A stretch of 64,000 nt of DNA from Labrys okinawensis (lineage in GTDB: Bacteria; Pseudomonadota; Alphaproteobacteria; Rhizobiales; Labraceae): the NCBI RefSeq assembly GCF_002982075.1, contig NZ_PUEJ01000001.1, positions 248,001-312,000 on the forward strand, in the 5' to 3' direction. The stretch's first letter is position 1. Each line of letters starts with the position of its first letter. Made by a program: the position numbers and the translations under genes. Shown here in pieces: positions 1 to 8,328 of this stretch. The notes beneath the pieces are model-generated. The model was not told the DNA's origin. It saw only the letters and a program-made list of their open reading frames with translations, and did no database searches.

Positions 1-713
1 GTGCCGACATAGCTCAGATTGATCATCGCCGGATCGAGCCGGCTCCGGCGGATGTCCGGCATGGCCCGAAGGAGGTCGAGATCGCCGGGATCCCCGCCGA
101 TGGGCAGCGCCGCCATGCGCGAAGCGTCGAGCCAGGAATGGCGCGCGGCCAATTCCTCGTTCTGGCGTGTTGAGACCGATGTCACGAAGCGGGCCTTGCG
201 CAAAGCCGGCCCCTCCAGGCGAAGCGCGAGCTGGTGGGATAGCCCGGCCTTGCTCAATGGTTTTTGGTCTGCGCCCCAGGCCGATACCCAGGGGTCCTGG
301 AAATCGAGCACCACCGGCACGCCGAATTTCGGCTCGATCCAGCGCGACATCAGCATGGGGTAGAAGGGCGATCCCGTGATCAGCACGGCGTCGATCCGCC
401 TGGCCGAGAGCAGGTCGGCCGCTCGGCTGGAAAGGGCCGACCAGGCCCGCAGGCTGAGATCCCCGATGCCGAAACGGCGCGTCATGCGGGCATGCAGGGC
501 GGGAACCCTGACGATCTCCAGCTCCGGCGAGACCAGGCTGCCGAGCAGGGGATCGGGGTCCTGCTCGTAGAAGCGGTCGTCCACGCAGAGGATGATGGGC
601 GTCCAGCCCGCGGCCGGCAGATGATTGGCCAGATGCCGGGCCCGATGCACGCAGGCCAGGTTGGACGGCGGGAAATAGGGGGAGACGATCAGAACGGTGC
701 GCGGCACGGTCAA
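1..713 (-). CDS. Glycosyltransferase family 4-like, 3' end beyond window
   Basis: Reading leftward, an open frame runs without a stop to the window edge, so only about 237 N-terminal residues are seen. The N-terminus (VLIVSPYFPPSNLACVHRAR) is the beta-strand and glycine/proline loop that opens GT-B glycosyltransferases, and LDFQDPWVSAWG near residue 135 is the D-x-x-D-P-W motif of Glyco_trans_4-like N-terminal domains. The start is uncertain: TTG at 713 overlaps the upstream stop codon in the TTGA form, and GTG at 707 is in the same frame. It is the last visible gene of the leftward polysaccharide series. The sugar donor and acceptor cannot be told from sequence. Confidence 0.8.
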   Translation of the reverse strand, partial: MTVPRTVLIVSPYFPPSNLACVHRARHLANHLPAAGWTPIILCVDDRFYEQDPDPLLGSLVSPELEIVRVPALHARMTRRFGIGDLSLRAWSALSSRAADLLSARRIDAVLITGSPFYPMLMSRWIEPKFGVPVVLDFQDPWVSAWGADQKPLSKAGLSHQLALRLEGPALRKARFVTSVSTRQNEELAARHSWLDASRMAALPIGGDPGDLDLLRAMPDIRRSRLDPAMINLSYVG

Positions 714-1972
714 GCCCGCCTCCGCGACGAACCGTCCAGGGATTGACGCACCAGATCGACCACGATCGTGCTTTCCCGCTTCCAATTATAGGTTTGCTGC
801 GCGAGATCGAAGGCATTCGCACGCGCCTGCGCCAAGCGTGCCGGATCCTGCAGCAGGCTGTCGAGGCTCGCAGCCAGGCTCACGGCGTCCTCGGCGGTGA
901 AAAGCGCGGTGGCAAGCGGATGCGAACCGGCGAATGCCTTTTGAGCCGGCGTATCGGAGAGAACCGCAGGGATCCCGGCCATGAGATAGGTGAACAGCTT
1001 GTTGGAGAGGGCGAACGCATTGTTGGGCGTGTGCCCCGGTTCGGCGCATAGGCCGAGATCATGGCTGGCGGCCAGGCGGACGAGCTCGCCGGGGAGCGCG
1101 GAGGGCAGGAAATGCAGGCGTTCCGGCACGCCCTCCTGTTGCGCGAGGCTTCGCAATTGGCCGGCATATTGCTCGCTTACATGGCCGCGCAGATAGAGAT
1201 GAGGTCTGGCTGCGGCCTTCGCTATAGCCTTGATCGCGCATTCCAGGCCGCGATCGGGGCCGGTCACCTGCGAGAACCAGTAGAGCGAGGGACCCGGGGC
1301 CGCCGTGCCCCTGACGGTCGCGGCCTCCGGGGCCTGCGACAGCGGAAAGCTGTTCAGCACGACGTACGGGCGGGGCATTCCATAGGCCTGCGCATAGGCG
1401 CAAGCAATCTCGGGAGACGCGGCGGTGATATAGCGGCACCCTGGCAGGGCGGCCGCCTCCATGGCGCGCAGATGCGAGCGGTTCGCCTCGGCTGCCGGGC
1501 CCTCGCGCCATTCGCCGAGATGGAAATCCTCGGCGTCATAGGCATAACCCGCGCCGAAGCGCTGGGCCGCGGCCCTGGCCGCCGGCAGGGCCGGCGGATA
1601 ATGGGCGATGTAGAGATCCGCCGTGATGCGGCTGGCCGCGGCCATCAGGGGAGGCGTGAACACGCTGAACGCCCGGGAACCGAAAAGGCGCCTGCCGCTC
1701 GCGGCGTGCGCCGCCCCCGCGAGTTCCTGGCCGAGCCGGCGTAGGCGCCAGCCCGCCCGCGAGCGCAGGTCGAGGCGCTCGATCCGGAACGGTGCCTCGC
1801 GCAGGATGGATTGGTCGCGCGGCTCCACGCCCTCCAGCATGCGGGTGGCGACAACGGTGACGGTAAAGCCCGCCTCGTGCAGGGCATGGGCCTCCTTGAC
1901 CACGCGGGGATTGGATCCGAGCTGGCCCGGCGTGAGGATGCAGATATGCGCCCCTGGGCGGCGGCCCGTCAT
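710..1972 (-). CDS. Glycosyltransferase (GT-B fold)
   Basis: A 420-residue cytosolic glycosyltransferase probably adding one sugar to the lipid-linked repeat unit. The N-terminus HICILTPGQLGSNPRVVKEA (residues 9-28) carries the glycine loop and R-V-x-K-E motif of GT4-like enzymes, and the C-terminal half (LYWFSQVTGPDRGLE; GIPAVLSDTPAQKAF) has the nucleotide-sugar binding pattern. A longer frame opens upstream, but ATG 1972 gives a 4-base ATGA overlap with the preceding gene and starts directly at the first beta-strand, so I chose it. It is translationally coupled with its neighbours on both sides. Specificity is unknown. Confidence 0.85.
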   Translation of the reverse strand: MTGRRPGAHICILTPGQLGSNPRVVKEAHALHEAGFTVTVVATRMLEGVEPRDQSILREAPFRIERLDLRSRAGWRLRRLGQELAGAAHAASGRRLFGSRAFSVFTPPLMAAASRITADLYIAHYPPALPAARAAAQRFGAGYAYDAEDFHLGEWREGPAAEANRSHLRAMEAAALPGCRYITAASPEIACAYAQAYGMPRPYVVLNSFPLSQAPEAATVRGTAAPGPSLYWFSQVTGPDRGLECAIKAIAKAAARPHLYLRGHVSEQYAGQLRSLAQQEGVPERLHFLPSALPGELVRLAASHDLGLCAEPGHTPNNAFALSNKLFTYLMAGIPAVLSDTPAQKAFAGSHPLATALFTAEDAVSLAASLDSLLQDPARLAQARANAFDLAQQTYNWKRESTIVVDLVRQSLDGSSRRRA

Positions 1973-3258
1973 GTCCGCTCCATCTGCGGTGCGGAGGCAC
2001 CCTGACCGGGGCTGCCCAGGCGCTGCCCGAGCCCGCCGGCCAGGGCGGCGCGATAGGCCGGCCATTGATGAAGGCGGGCCGCCTCGAGCGCGGCGGTGCG
2101 CATGGCCTGCAGGCGCTCCCGATTGTCGAGGCACCAGGCAAGGGTCTGGGTCAAAGCTTCTGTATCGGCCGAGGGAATGACCAGCCCGTTCTCGGGCGTG
2201 ACGAGATCGGCCGCCCCTGCCATATCCGTGACGATCACCGGCAGGCCATGGGCCATCGCCTCGGCGACGACCATGCCGAAGCCGTCGGCAAGGCTTGGAA
2301 ACACCAGGATATCGGCCTGTTCGAAGGCCCGGAACAGTTCAGCGCGTGGCCGGGCTCCATGAAAGCGGATCGCGTCATCCGCCGGGGCGAGAAGGTCGGC
2401 AGGCAGCCCGATCCAGCCATAGATGTCCAGCCTGGCATGGGCGGCGGCCGGCAATCGGCGCCAGGCTTCGAGCAGATAGGGCACACCCTTGCCCAGGGTG
2501 ACGTTGCCCGCATAGACCACCCTTAAAGGGCCCGTTGCCTTACCGTCCGGAGGCTGGGCGCGATCGAGCACGGGGGGAGCGCCGAGTGGCACGACCAGCA
2601 TTTTCGCCGGATCCGCGCCCCCGGCGATATGCGAGCGGGCGGTGAGGGCGGAATTGGTGACGATGAGATCGGCGAGCCCGATCTCCGCATCGCGCCGCGC
2701 CTGCCGTCGGGCAAAACGATCCGAAAAATAGGCGGCGTTGGCGTCGTCGAGCTGCTTCCACCGCGCCAGTTCGCGCCGGCGGATGCTCTCGAAGTGCCGG
2801 CTGCTGAGCGAGGGCAGGTGCAGGATCCGCGCCGCCCCCTCCTGAGCGGCGCGCTGGAAGCTCGCCAGCGCCGTATATTCGAAGGCATGGATGGCGTCCG
2901 CGCCGGGCACATGGCGGCTGGCGACGGCGGCATCGAAGCGGTGGCTCGTCAAGTCCCAGAGGCGATCGACGATCAGCGGTCCGGCACCGCCCCTGGCCGC
3001 GATGCTGCGCAGGATCTCCCAGGCCGGATAGGCCTGCACGAGGCTGTGCGGAACCGTCTCGATCGAACGGCGCAGCAATTGCTCCCTCAGCGCCGCCGCC
3101 TGGCTTGATGGCAGGGCGCGCAGCAGACGATCGCCCCAACCTTGCGCAGAGTAATGGAAACCGGTCACGAAGGTCTTCAGGCAGCCCTGTTCATGCAACG
3201 CCAGGGCGATTTGCTGGGCGTGCGGCATGGTGCCGGGATAGCTCAGCACCGATTTCAT
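1969..3258 (-). CDS. Glycosyltransferase family 4
   Basis: A 429-residue GT-B enzyme. The C-terminal catalytic motif FPSLADGFGMVVAEAM (about residues 315-330) is the E-x7-E signature of GT4 retaining transferases, followed by GLPVIVTDMAGAADLV, the donor-binding loop. The middle contains RVVYAGNVTLGKGVPYLLEA, the usual start of the second Rossmann domain. The start ATG at 3258 overlaps the stop of the upstream glycosyltransferase by 4 bases, and the stop overlaps the next start in the same way. The family usually uses UDP- or GDP-sugars; the actual sugar is not determinable. Confidence 0.9.
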   Translation of the reverse strand: MKSVLSYPGTMPHAQQIALALHEQGCLKTFVTGFHYSAQGWGDRLLRALPSSQAAALREQLLRRSIETVPHSLVQAYPAWEILRSIAARGGAGPLIVDRLWDLTSHRFDAAVASRHVPGADAIHAFEYTALASFQRAAQEGAARILHLPSLSSRHFESIRRRELARWKQLDDANAAYFSDRFARRQARRDAEIGLADLIVTNSALTARSHIAGGADPAKMLVVPLGAPPVLDRAQPPDGKATGPLRVVYAGNVTLGKGVPYLLEAWRRLPAAAHARLDIYGWIGLPADLLAPADDAIRFHGARPRAELFRAFEQADILVFPSLADGFGMVVAEAMAHGLPVIVTDMAGAADLVTPENGLVIPSADTEALTQTLAWCLDNRERLQAMRTAALEAARLHQWPAYRAALAGGLGQRLGSPGQGASAPQMERT

Positions 3259-4295
3259 GCAGGAGCCCTCGGAGCCCGCCCTGCGATCATGGCCTCGTAG
3301 ATCTCAAGATAGCGGTCGGTGACCGCATCCTCACTATAGAGTGTCTCGACCCGCTGCCGGCACGCGGCTCGCTCGATCATATCGAGCTTGGCGATGGCCG
3401 CCGCCATCGCCTCGACGGTGTCGACGACATAGCCGGTGCGGCCATGCTCGACCACTTCGGGAACGGCGCCGCGCCCGAAGCCGATGACCGGCGTGCCGCA
3501 TGCCATCGCCTCGGCCATCACGATGCCGAACGGCTCTTCCCACAGGATCGGCATCAGCAGTGCGGCCGCACCGCCGAGCAGCTCGTCCTTTTGCCGGTCG
3601 TCGACTGGCCCGACATAGTCGATATCGCCGTCGCGCAGATGCGGAGCGACATGGGTCTCGAACCAGGCCCGATGTTCCCCGGCCAGATTGCCGGCGATGA
3701 CCAGCCGCCGGCCGGCCAACCGCGCCGCCGTGATGGCCAGATGCGGTCCCTTGATTTCCTCCACGCGCCCCAGGAACACCAGTGGCGCGTCGTCCGGGAC
3801 CTGCCTGCGGAAACTGTAGGTCTCGCTCGGCACGCCATTGGGAACGATGTGCCAGGTGCCGATATGCCTGACATGGCGCAGCATATGCTCGCTGATGGCC
3901 GAGAATTGCAGCGTGCCCCGCGATAGGCGCTGCGCCAGCCCGGTGGTGCGCGGGCTGATCTCGCGCTGGTAGGTCATCAGCTTGGGGATCGTGCGCGGCA
4001 GGAGCGGTGCCAGATAGGCCAATCGGGAGAAGCTGTGGATGATGTCGAAACGCTGGCCGGCGATCGCCCTTGCCAGTTCGCCGGCATTCCTGAGCGTATC
4101 GAAACGCGAAAGACTGCTCGCGCCGGGCCAGGCCCGTTTTGGCACCGGGCATTGCGAGGAAGGATGCGCGAACAGGGTCAATTCATGGCCGCGTGCCACG
4201 AGGCGGCGCGCCAGCATGTCGACCACGCGTTCGATGCCGCCATAGAATTGCGGCGGCACCGGCAGCTCGGGATCGCAGGTCAGGGCTATCCTCAT
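3255..4295 (-). CDS. Glycosyltransferase family 4
   Basis: A 346-residue GT4 enzyme. The N-terminal motif PPQFYGGIERVVDMLA (residues 13-28) is the acceptor-side glycine loop, and EEPFGIVMAEAMACG (about residues 250-264) followed by TPVIGFGRGAVPEVV is the E-x7-E donor site. The length is typical for compact GT4 proteins of polysaccharide clusters. ATGA overlaps exist at both ends, so it belongs to the same polycistronic unit. It most likely extends the repeat unit of the capsule or exopolysaccharide assembled by this locus; donor and linkage are unknown. Confidence 0.9.
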   Translation of the reverse strand: MRIALTCDPELPVPPQFYGGIERVVDMLARRLVARGHELTLFAHPSSQCPVPKRAWPGASSLSRFDTLRNAGELARAIAGQRFDIIHSFSRLAYLAPLLPRTIPKLMTYQREISPRTTGLAQRLSRGTLQFSAISEHMLRHVRHIGTWHIVPNGVPSETYSFRRQVPDDAPLVFLGRVEEIKGPHLAITAARLAGRRLVIAGNLAGEHRAWFETHVAPHLRDGDIDYVGPVDDRQKDELLGGAAALLMPILWEEPFGIVMAEAMACGTPVIGFGRGAVPEVVEHGRTGYVVDTVEAMAAAIAKLDMIERAACRQRVETLYSEDAVTDRYLEIYEAMIAGRAPRAPA

Positions 4296-5668
4296 GGCGC
4301 GAGCCGTATGAGCCGGTCTTCCGGGGTGAGGGCGGGCGGCAGCGATCGGTAGAGGCGGATCATGTCGTCTGCAACATCGGCCTGGCTGCGCAGATGGTCC
4401 CGGAATTTCGGCAGGGGGGCTTGGGATTTGCGAGCGACGAGCCGCGCGATTGCCTTGGCCCAGTCCGGCACGGCGCCCGGCCGGAGCAATTCGCCGGCAT
4501 TCGTCCCCGCCAGGAGTTCGGCGATGCCGCCGAGATCCGATCCCAGCACGTAGAGGCCGGCTGCCTGCGCTTCCAGCACGACCAGCGGACCGGTTTCCAG
4601 CCAGAGCGAAGGCACGACAAGAACATCGTGCGCGGCCAGGGTCTCGGCGATCTCCGCATGAGGCCGCGGCGGGTGGAACCGGATGCGCGGATCGCCCGCG
4701 GCCAGGGCCCGCACTTCGGCCTCATAGCCATCGTCCTCAGCGGTGCCGATGGCGTGGATGGCGAGTTCGACGGGTGTTTCCGTCGGCAGGCTGCGGAGTG
4801 CGGCGACCGCGACATGAATGCCCTTGGCCCGATCCCATCGTCCGAGATAGAGGAGCCGCAGCCCGGTACCCTCGGATCTCTTTCGAGCTGACACCTGCTG
4901 GACCTCCGCCAGATAGGAGGCGGCAAGGCCGTGGCGGCTGAGCGCGAGTTTGTCGGGTGGTGCGCCATTGCGCGCCAGCGTGTCGGCAAGCCACCGGCAG
5001 ACGGCGACAAGCTGGTCACTCAGCTCGAAGGCTTCGTCCAGCTCCTGCCCCTTCCCGATGGCGAGCGCCCTTGCCGAAAGCGCTGTGGCAAGGCGCGTGC
5101 GACCCTGCCAGGCCCTGGCGGCAAGGGCGCGGGGCAGCCGGCCGACCGCCCAGGCAGCAACGCGAGGTGCGCCGCGGCTCTCGGCCCAGCAGGCGCCGCA
5201 GCGGATCTCCTCGACAAGGCCGTCGCAAGGCGCCTCTCCAAAGCGCAGCAAGGTACCGCGCAGGCACACGGTTCCGGCGACGTGAAAGGTCAGGACGGTT
5301 CTCAGCCCCTGTGCGCGGGCGGCGCGCAGGTGGTCGAGACCGCATCCGGTCGTCCAGGAATGCTGGTGATAGATGGCGCGCGGGTTCTGCCTCAGCAGGG
5401 CTTCGAAACGATCGAACTGGCCATGTCTGCGCATCACCCCCGCCGGCTGTCTCGTCTCGGGCAGCTCGACCGGATAGGTCCACACCGTCGTGCCCAGGTG
5501 CTCGTAGCAGTCCGGTGCGCCCGGCGCCCGCGGCACGAGCACGGCGCATTTCAGGCCCCTGCGCGAGAGTTCCTGCACCAGCCCTTCCAGATAGACTTCC
5601 GTGCCGCCGAGATTGTAGGGAGGATACCAGCCGGTCGCCATGACGATATCGGCTGCCGTCTCGTTCAT
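4292..5668 (-). CDS. Glycosyltransferase family 4 with Cys-rich insertion
   Basis: A 458-residue GT4 protein. The start was moved from a longer frame to ATG 5668, which overlaps the upstream stop by 4 bases and sits just before the motif GWYPPYNLGGTEVYLEG (residues 13-29). The catalytic region LETGPLVVLEAQAAG lies near residue 355. Between the two Rossmann domains is a cysteine-bearing stretch (VCLRGTLLRFGEAPCDG, then RCGACWAES) with four cysteines that could bind a metal; this insertion is known from other bacterial GT4 proteins. It is one of a block of consecutive transferases here and its sugar is unknown. Confidence 0.87.
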   Translation of the reverse strand: MNETAADIVMATGWYPPYNLGGTEVYLEGLVQELSRRGLKCAVLVPRAPGAPDCYEHLGTTVWTYPVELPETRQPAGVMRRHGQFDRFEALLRQNPRAIYHQHSWTTGCGLDHLRAARAQGLRTVLTFHVAGTVCLRGTLLRFGEAPCDGLVEEIRCGACWAESRGAPRVAAWAVGRLPRALAARAWQGRTRLATALSARALAIGKGQELDEAFELSDQLVAVCRWLADTLARNGAPPDKLALSRHGLAASYLAEVQQVSARKRSEGTGLRLLYLGRWDRAKGIHVAVAALRSLPTETPVELAIHAIGTAEDDGYEAEVRALAAGDPRIRFHPPRPHAEIAETLAAHDVLVVPSLWLETGPLVVLEAQAAGLYVLGSDLGGIAELLAGTNAGELLRPGAVPDWAKAIARLVARKSQAPLPKFRDHLRSQADVADDMIRLYRSLPPALTPEDRLIRLAP

Positions 5669-6597
5669 GGCCGTCCCATCATCGACAGCAGGCCATGCGC
5701 GGCGCGCAGCCCCAGCAGGCGGGCAAGCGGCGTCGCAATACGCGCATGCCGCGATTGGCGCAGACCGAGCATGCGGCCTGCGGCGCTCGCTTCGAAAAAG
5801 CCCTGGTCCCGGCAGCGCAGCAGCCCCCGCCCGGCATTGTCGTAGAGGTCGCACAACGTGGCGATGCGATCCGGAGTCAGGGTGCCGCGCTCGCGCCACA
5901 GCGCCTCGATCTGCCGCCCATTGCGGAGCACGTCGCGCCAGAACCGCACCGGCTCGCGCCGCGACAGGCTCTGTGCCGTGATCCGATAGCGGGCGCCAAT
6001 ATGGGGGCTGGGCACGAAACGTGCTCCGTGAAAGGCCGCATCGAACATGAAGCGAGCGTCCTGGATCACCGGCAGATCGGGGCGAAAGCCGCCGATCGCC
6101 TCGACCAGTCGGCGGCGATAGAGCAGGGCGCCGGTGGTGACCCAGACGTGGCTGGCGATCGCTCTTTCCGCGTCCTGGCGCAGCGCCGGCCAGTCGATGC
6201 CGCGGGCCTGCGAGGGCATGGCAGCGCCGTGCTCGTCCGTGCCGAATTCCTGATAGTCGCAGGCGACCACATCGGCTTCCCCGGCGACGGCAAGACGCCG
6301 AGCGATCGTGCCGGGTGTGAGCAGATCATCCGCATCCAGGAACAGCAGCCATTCCGAGAAGGTTTCGGCGATGCCGCGATTGCGCGCCGCCGAGACGCCG
6401 CGATTGGGACCCTCGATGACGCGATCGGCAGGCAGATAGCGCCGGGCGATCCCGGCCGAGCTGTCGCTCGAGCCGTCGTCGACGACGACGAGTTCGGCGA
6501 GGCCGGGCTGGCCGATGGCGCTTTCGAGCGTCTGCGCCAAGGTGCGGCCGGCATTGTAGCAGGGGATGACGACGGCGACGCCTGGCGGGGGCGGCAT
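5665..6597 (-). CDS. Glycosyltransferase family 2
   Basis: About 310 residues with the GT-A fold of GT2 inverting transferases. VVIPCYNAGRTL and LVVVDDGSSDSS mark the UDP-sugar binding strands, and WLLFLDADDLL (near residue 88) carries the D-x-D metal-binding motif. ATG 6597 follows the upstream stop by one base (TGACATG); an in-frame ATG at 6630 would add eleven residues and overlap more deeply, so I prefer 6597. It sits between another GT2 and a GT4 and probably contributes one sugar to the same glycan. Confidence 0.88.
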   Translation of the reverse strand: MPPPPGVAVVIPCYNAGRTLAQTLESAIGQPGLAELVVVDDGSSDSSAGIARRYLPADRVIEGPNRGVSAARNRGIAETFSEWLLFLDADDLLTPGTIARRLAVAGEADVVACDYQEFGTDEHGAAMPSQARGIDWPALRQDAERAIASHVWVTTGALLYRRRLVEAIGGFRPDLPVIQDARFMFDAAFHGARFVPSPHIGARYRITAQSLSRREPVRFWRDVLRNGRQIEALWRERGTLTPDRIATLCDLYDNAGRGLLRCRDQGFFEASAAGRMLGLRQSRHARIATPLARLLGLRAAHGLLSMMGRP

Positions 6598-6598
6598 G

Positions 6599-7486
6599 TC
6601 AGCCCGCTCTTCCGCTGGAGGATGGCGCATGAGCGAGGAGAGGGGAGCGCGCTGCGTAGATCAGCGCCGCAGGAAGCGACACGCCCAGGGCCGCGGCCCT
6701 CGTCAGGTTCGTGCCGCCGCGCAGATAACCGGGCCGGCGCGTCTCGCTGACGATCACGCGCAACAAGGCGAGAAGCACATCCGGCCAGCCGCGCCCGGTC
6801 TTGCGGCGGAAATACGCCGTCTGCCGCATCAGGCGCGCGGCCGCTTCCATCAGCGAACGGGAATACCAGGTGCCGTTTTCCTGCCGGTCGTGGTGTTGAG
6901 CCTGCAGATCAGGATGACGGACGAGGCGCAGCCCCTGTTGCTTGAGGCGATGGGAGAATTCGGCGTCCTCGAAGTTACGGTCGAGCCGCTCGTCGAACCC
7001 GCCTGCCGCCAGGAAATCCCGCCTGTGCATGGCCAGTGCGCAGGTGGGCAGGAAAATCAAAGGGTCATCACCACGCCCGGCCAACGGCCCGCCATCCGCC
7101 CGGCCTATCACGCCCTGACCGGGCCAAACCGCGCCAAATACATCCAGGGGCATCTCGCGCATCAGCGAGAGCACACGCGGAATGTAGGATCTTTCAAGTT
7201 CCATGTCGTCATCGAGGAACAGCAGGATGTCGCAGGACGCTGCTTTTGCGCCGATATTCCGAGCCCTGGAGACATTGGCCTGAGCGAGGCTGATGAACCG
7301 CAGGCAAGCGAAATGCTCCGAAAAGCCCTGCAGCGTCGAAAGGTCGGCTCCCGGCGTCTGGTCGATGATGATTACATCGAGATCGCAGGCCTGGTCGATC
7401 ACCGACAGTCTTGCGAGCAGGGTGGGCAGCCGCTCGACACGGCGGAAGGTCGGCACCACCACGGAGACGAGCGCCGGCCAGGACAT
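6599..7486 (-). CDS. Glycosyltransferase family 2
   Basis: A 295-residue GT2 protein. It begins MSWPALVSVVVPTFRR with the first Rossmann strand, and ILLFLDDDMELERSY (near residue 92) is the D-x-D region. Asp-rich FEDAEFSHRLKQQG, about 195 residues in, matches the E-D-x-[DE]-[WF] acceptor helix of the family. The chosen ATG 7486 lies 5 bases after the FkbM stop; an upstream in-frame ATG at 7516 overlaps that gene and is less likely. Role: transfer of one sugar onto the growing repeat unit, substrate unknown. Confidence 0.88.
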   Translation of the reverse strand: MSWPALVSVVVPTFRRVERLPTLLARLSVIDQACDLDVIIIDQTPGADLSTLQGFSEHFACLRFISLAQANVSRARNIGAKAASCDILLFLDDDMELERSYIPRVLSLMREMPLDVFGAVWPGQGVIGRADGGPLAGRGDDPLIFLPTCALAMHRRDFLAAGGFDERLDRNFEDAEFSHRLKQQGLRLVRHPDLQAQHHDRQENGTWYSRSLMEAAARLMRQTAYFRRKTGRGWPDVLLALLRVIVSETRRPGYLRGGTNLTRAAALGVSLPAALIYAARSPLLAHAPSSSGRAG

Positions 7487-7491
7487 CCGCT

Positions 7492-8328
7492 TCAAGCCGA
7501 TATCCGCCGCGCCCAAAGGTTCTCCTCCGGCACGTCCTGCTCGGGCGTGTAGGCAATACCGTCGATCGTCAGCAGTTCGTAGCCGAAATCAGAAAAATAC
7601 GCTGTGAGGTGGCTGGCCGCGATCGCATAGTCAAAGCGGGAAGGAAGGTACTCGAACAGGATATGCCGCGGCCGAAGGACGGAATTGCGGAACATGTCGT
7701 CGATGATGGCAAGATCATAGCCCTCGATATCGATCTTCATCACGGCGGCGGTCGCGATATCCAAGCGGTCGGCGAGTTCAGCGATCGTGACAGCCATGGT
7801 GAGGAGGCGCCGCGTTTCATCCGGTCTTCTCGGCCTCATGGTGCCAAGCGCTCCTGCTTCCGGAAGGCCGAACTCGATGAAGCCGGTCGCATCGGCGAGC
7901 GGGGAGGTTACCGGCAAGACCCGATCCTCGACCTTGCTCAGCCGGATATTGTCGAGAAGCCGGAAGCAAACCCCGGGGTGGGGCTCGATGGCGATCACAC
8001 GTCCGGCCGGTCCCACCATGCGTGCGGCGGCAATACTGTATTGGCCCACATTGGCGCCGAGGTCGATCACCGTTTCCCCGCTCCCGATGAGGGATTGAAA
8101 CAGAGCCAGGCTTTTGGGTTCGTAGGAGCCGTGCAGGAACATGGCATGCTGCACATAGTCGACGAGATCCAGCTTGAACGTTCCGAAGGCAAAGCGGGCG
8201 ACGACATGGCGAAAGGGCCGGCTGGCGCGCAGCCAGTCGTAAAGCCGAAGCTTCATCGGATGGTCCGGCATGTGCCAGTAGCGGCGCAGAAGCCGGGCGT
8301 GCAGCGGTAGGGATGATGCCGCGGTCAT
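7492..8328 (-). CDS. FkbM-family SAM-dependent methyltransferase
   Basis: 278 residues. VIDLGANVGQYSIAAARM (near residue 85) is the glycine-rich SAM-binding motif I, VIAIEPHPGVCF is motif II with the acidic residue that contacts the ribose, and MKIDIEGYDL (near residue 196) is the conserved FkbM signature. FkbM proteins O-methylate hydroxyl groups of macrolides and sugars, and in polysaccharide loci they commonly methylate a sugar of the repeat unit or cap the chain end. Next to a Wzm/Wzt transporter whose ATPase has a glycan-recognising C-terminus, chain-end capping is attractive, but this is inference. The 4-base ATGA overlap with the upstream ATPase gene shows coupling. Confidence 0.87.
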   Translation of the reverse strand: MTAASSLPLHARLLRRYWHMPDHPMKLRLYDWLRASRPFRHVVARFAFGTFKLDLVDYVQHAMFLHGSYEPKSLALFQSLIGSGETVIDLGANVGQYSIAAARMVGPAGRVIAIEPHPGVCFRLLDNIRLSKVEDRVLPVTSPLADATGFIEFGLPEAGALGTMRPRRPDETRRLLTMAVTIAELADRLDIATAAVMKIDIEGYDLAIIDDMFRNSVLRPRHILFEYLPSRFDYAIAASHLTAYFSDFGYELLTIDGIAYTPEQDVPEENLWARRISA

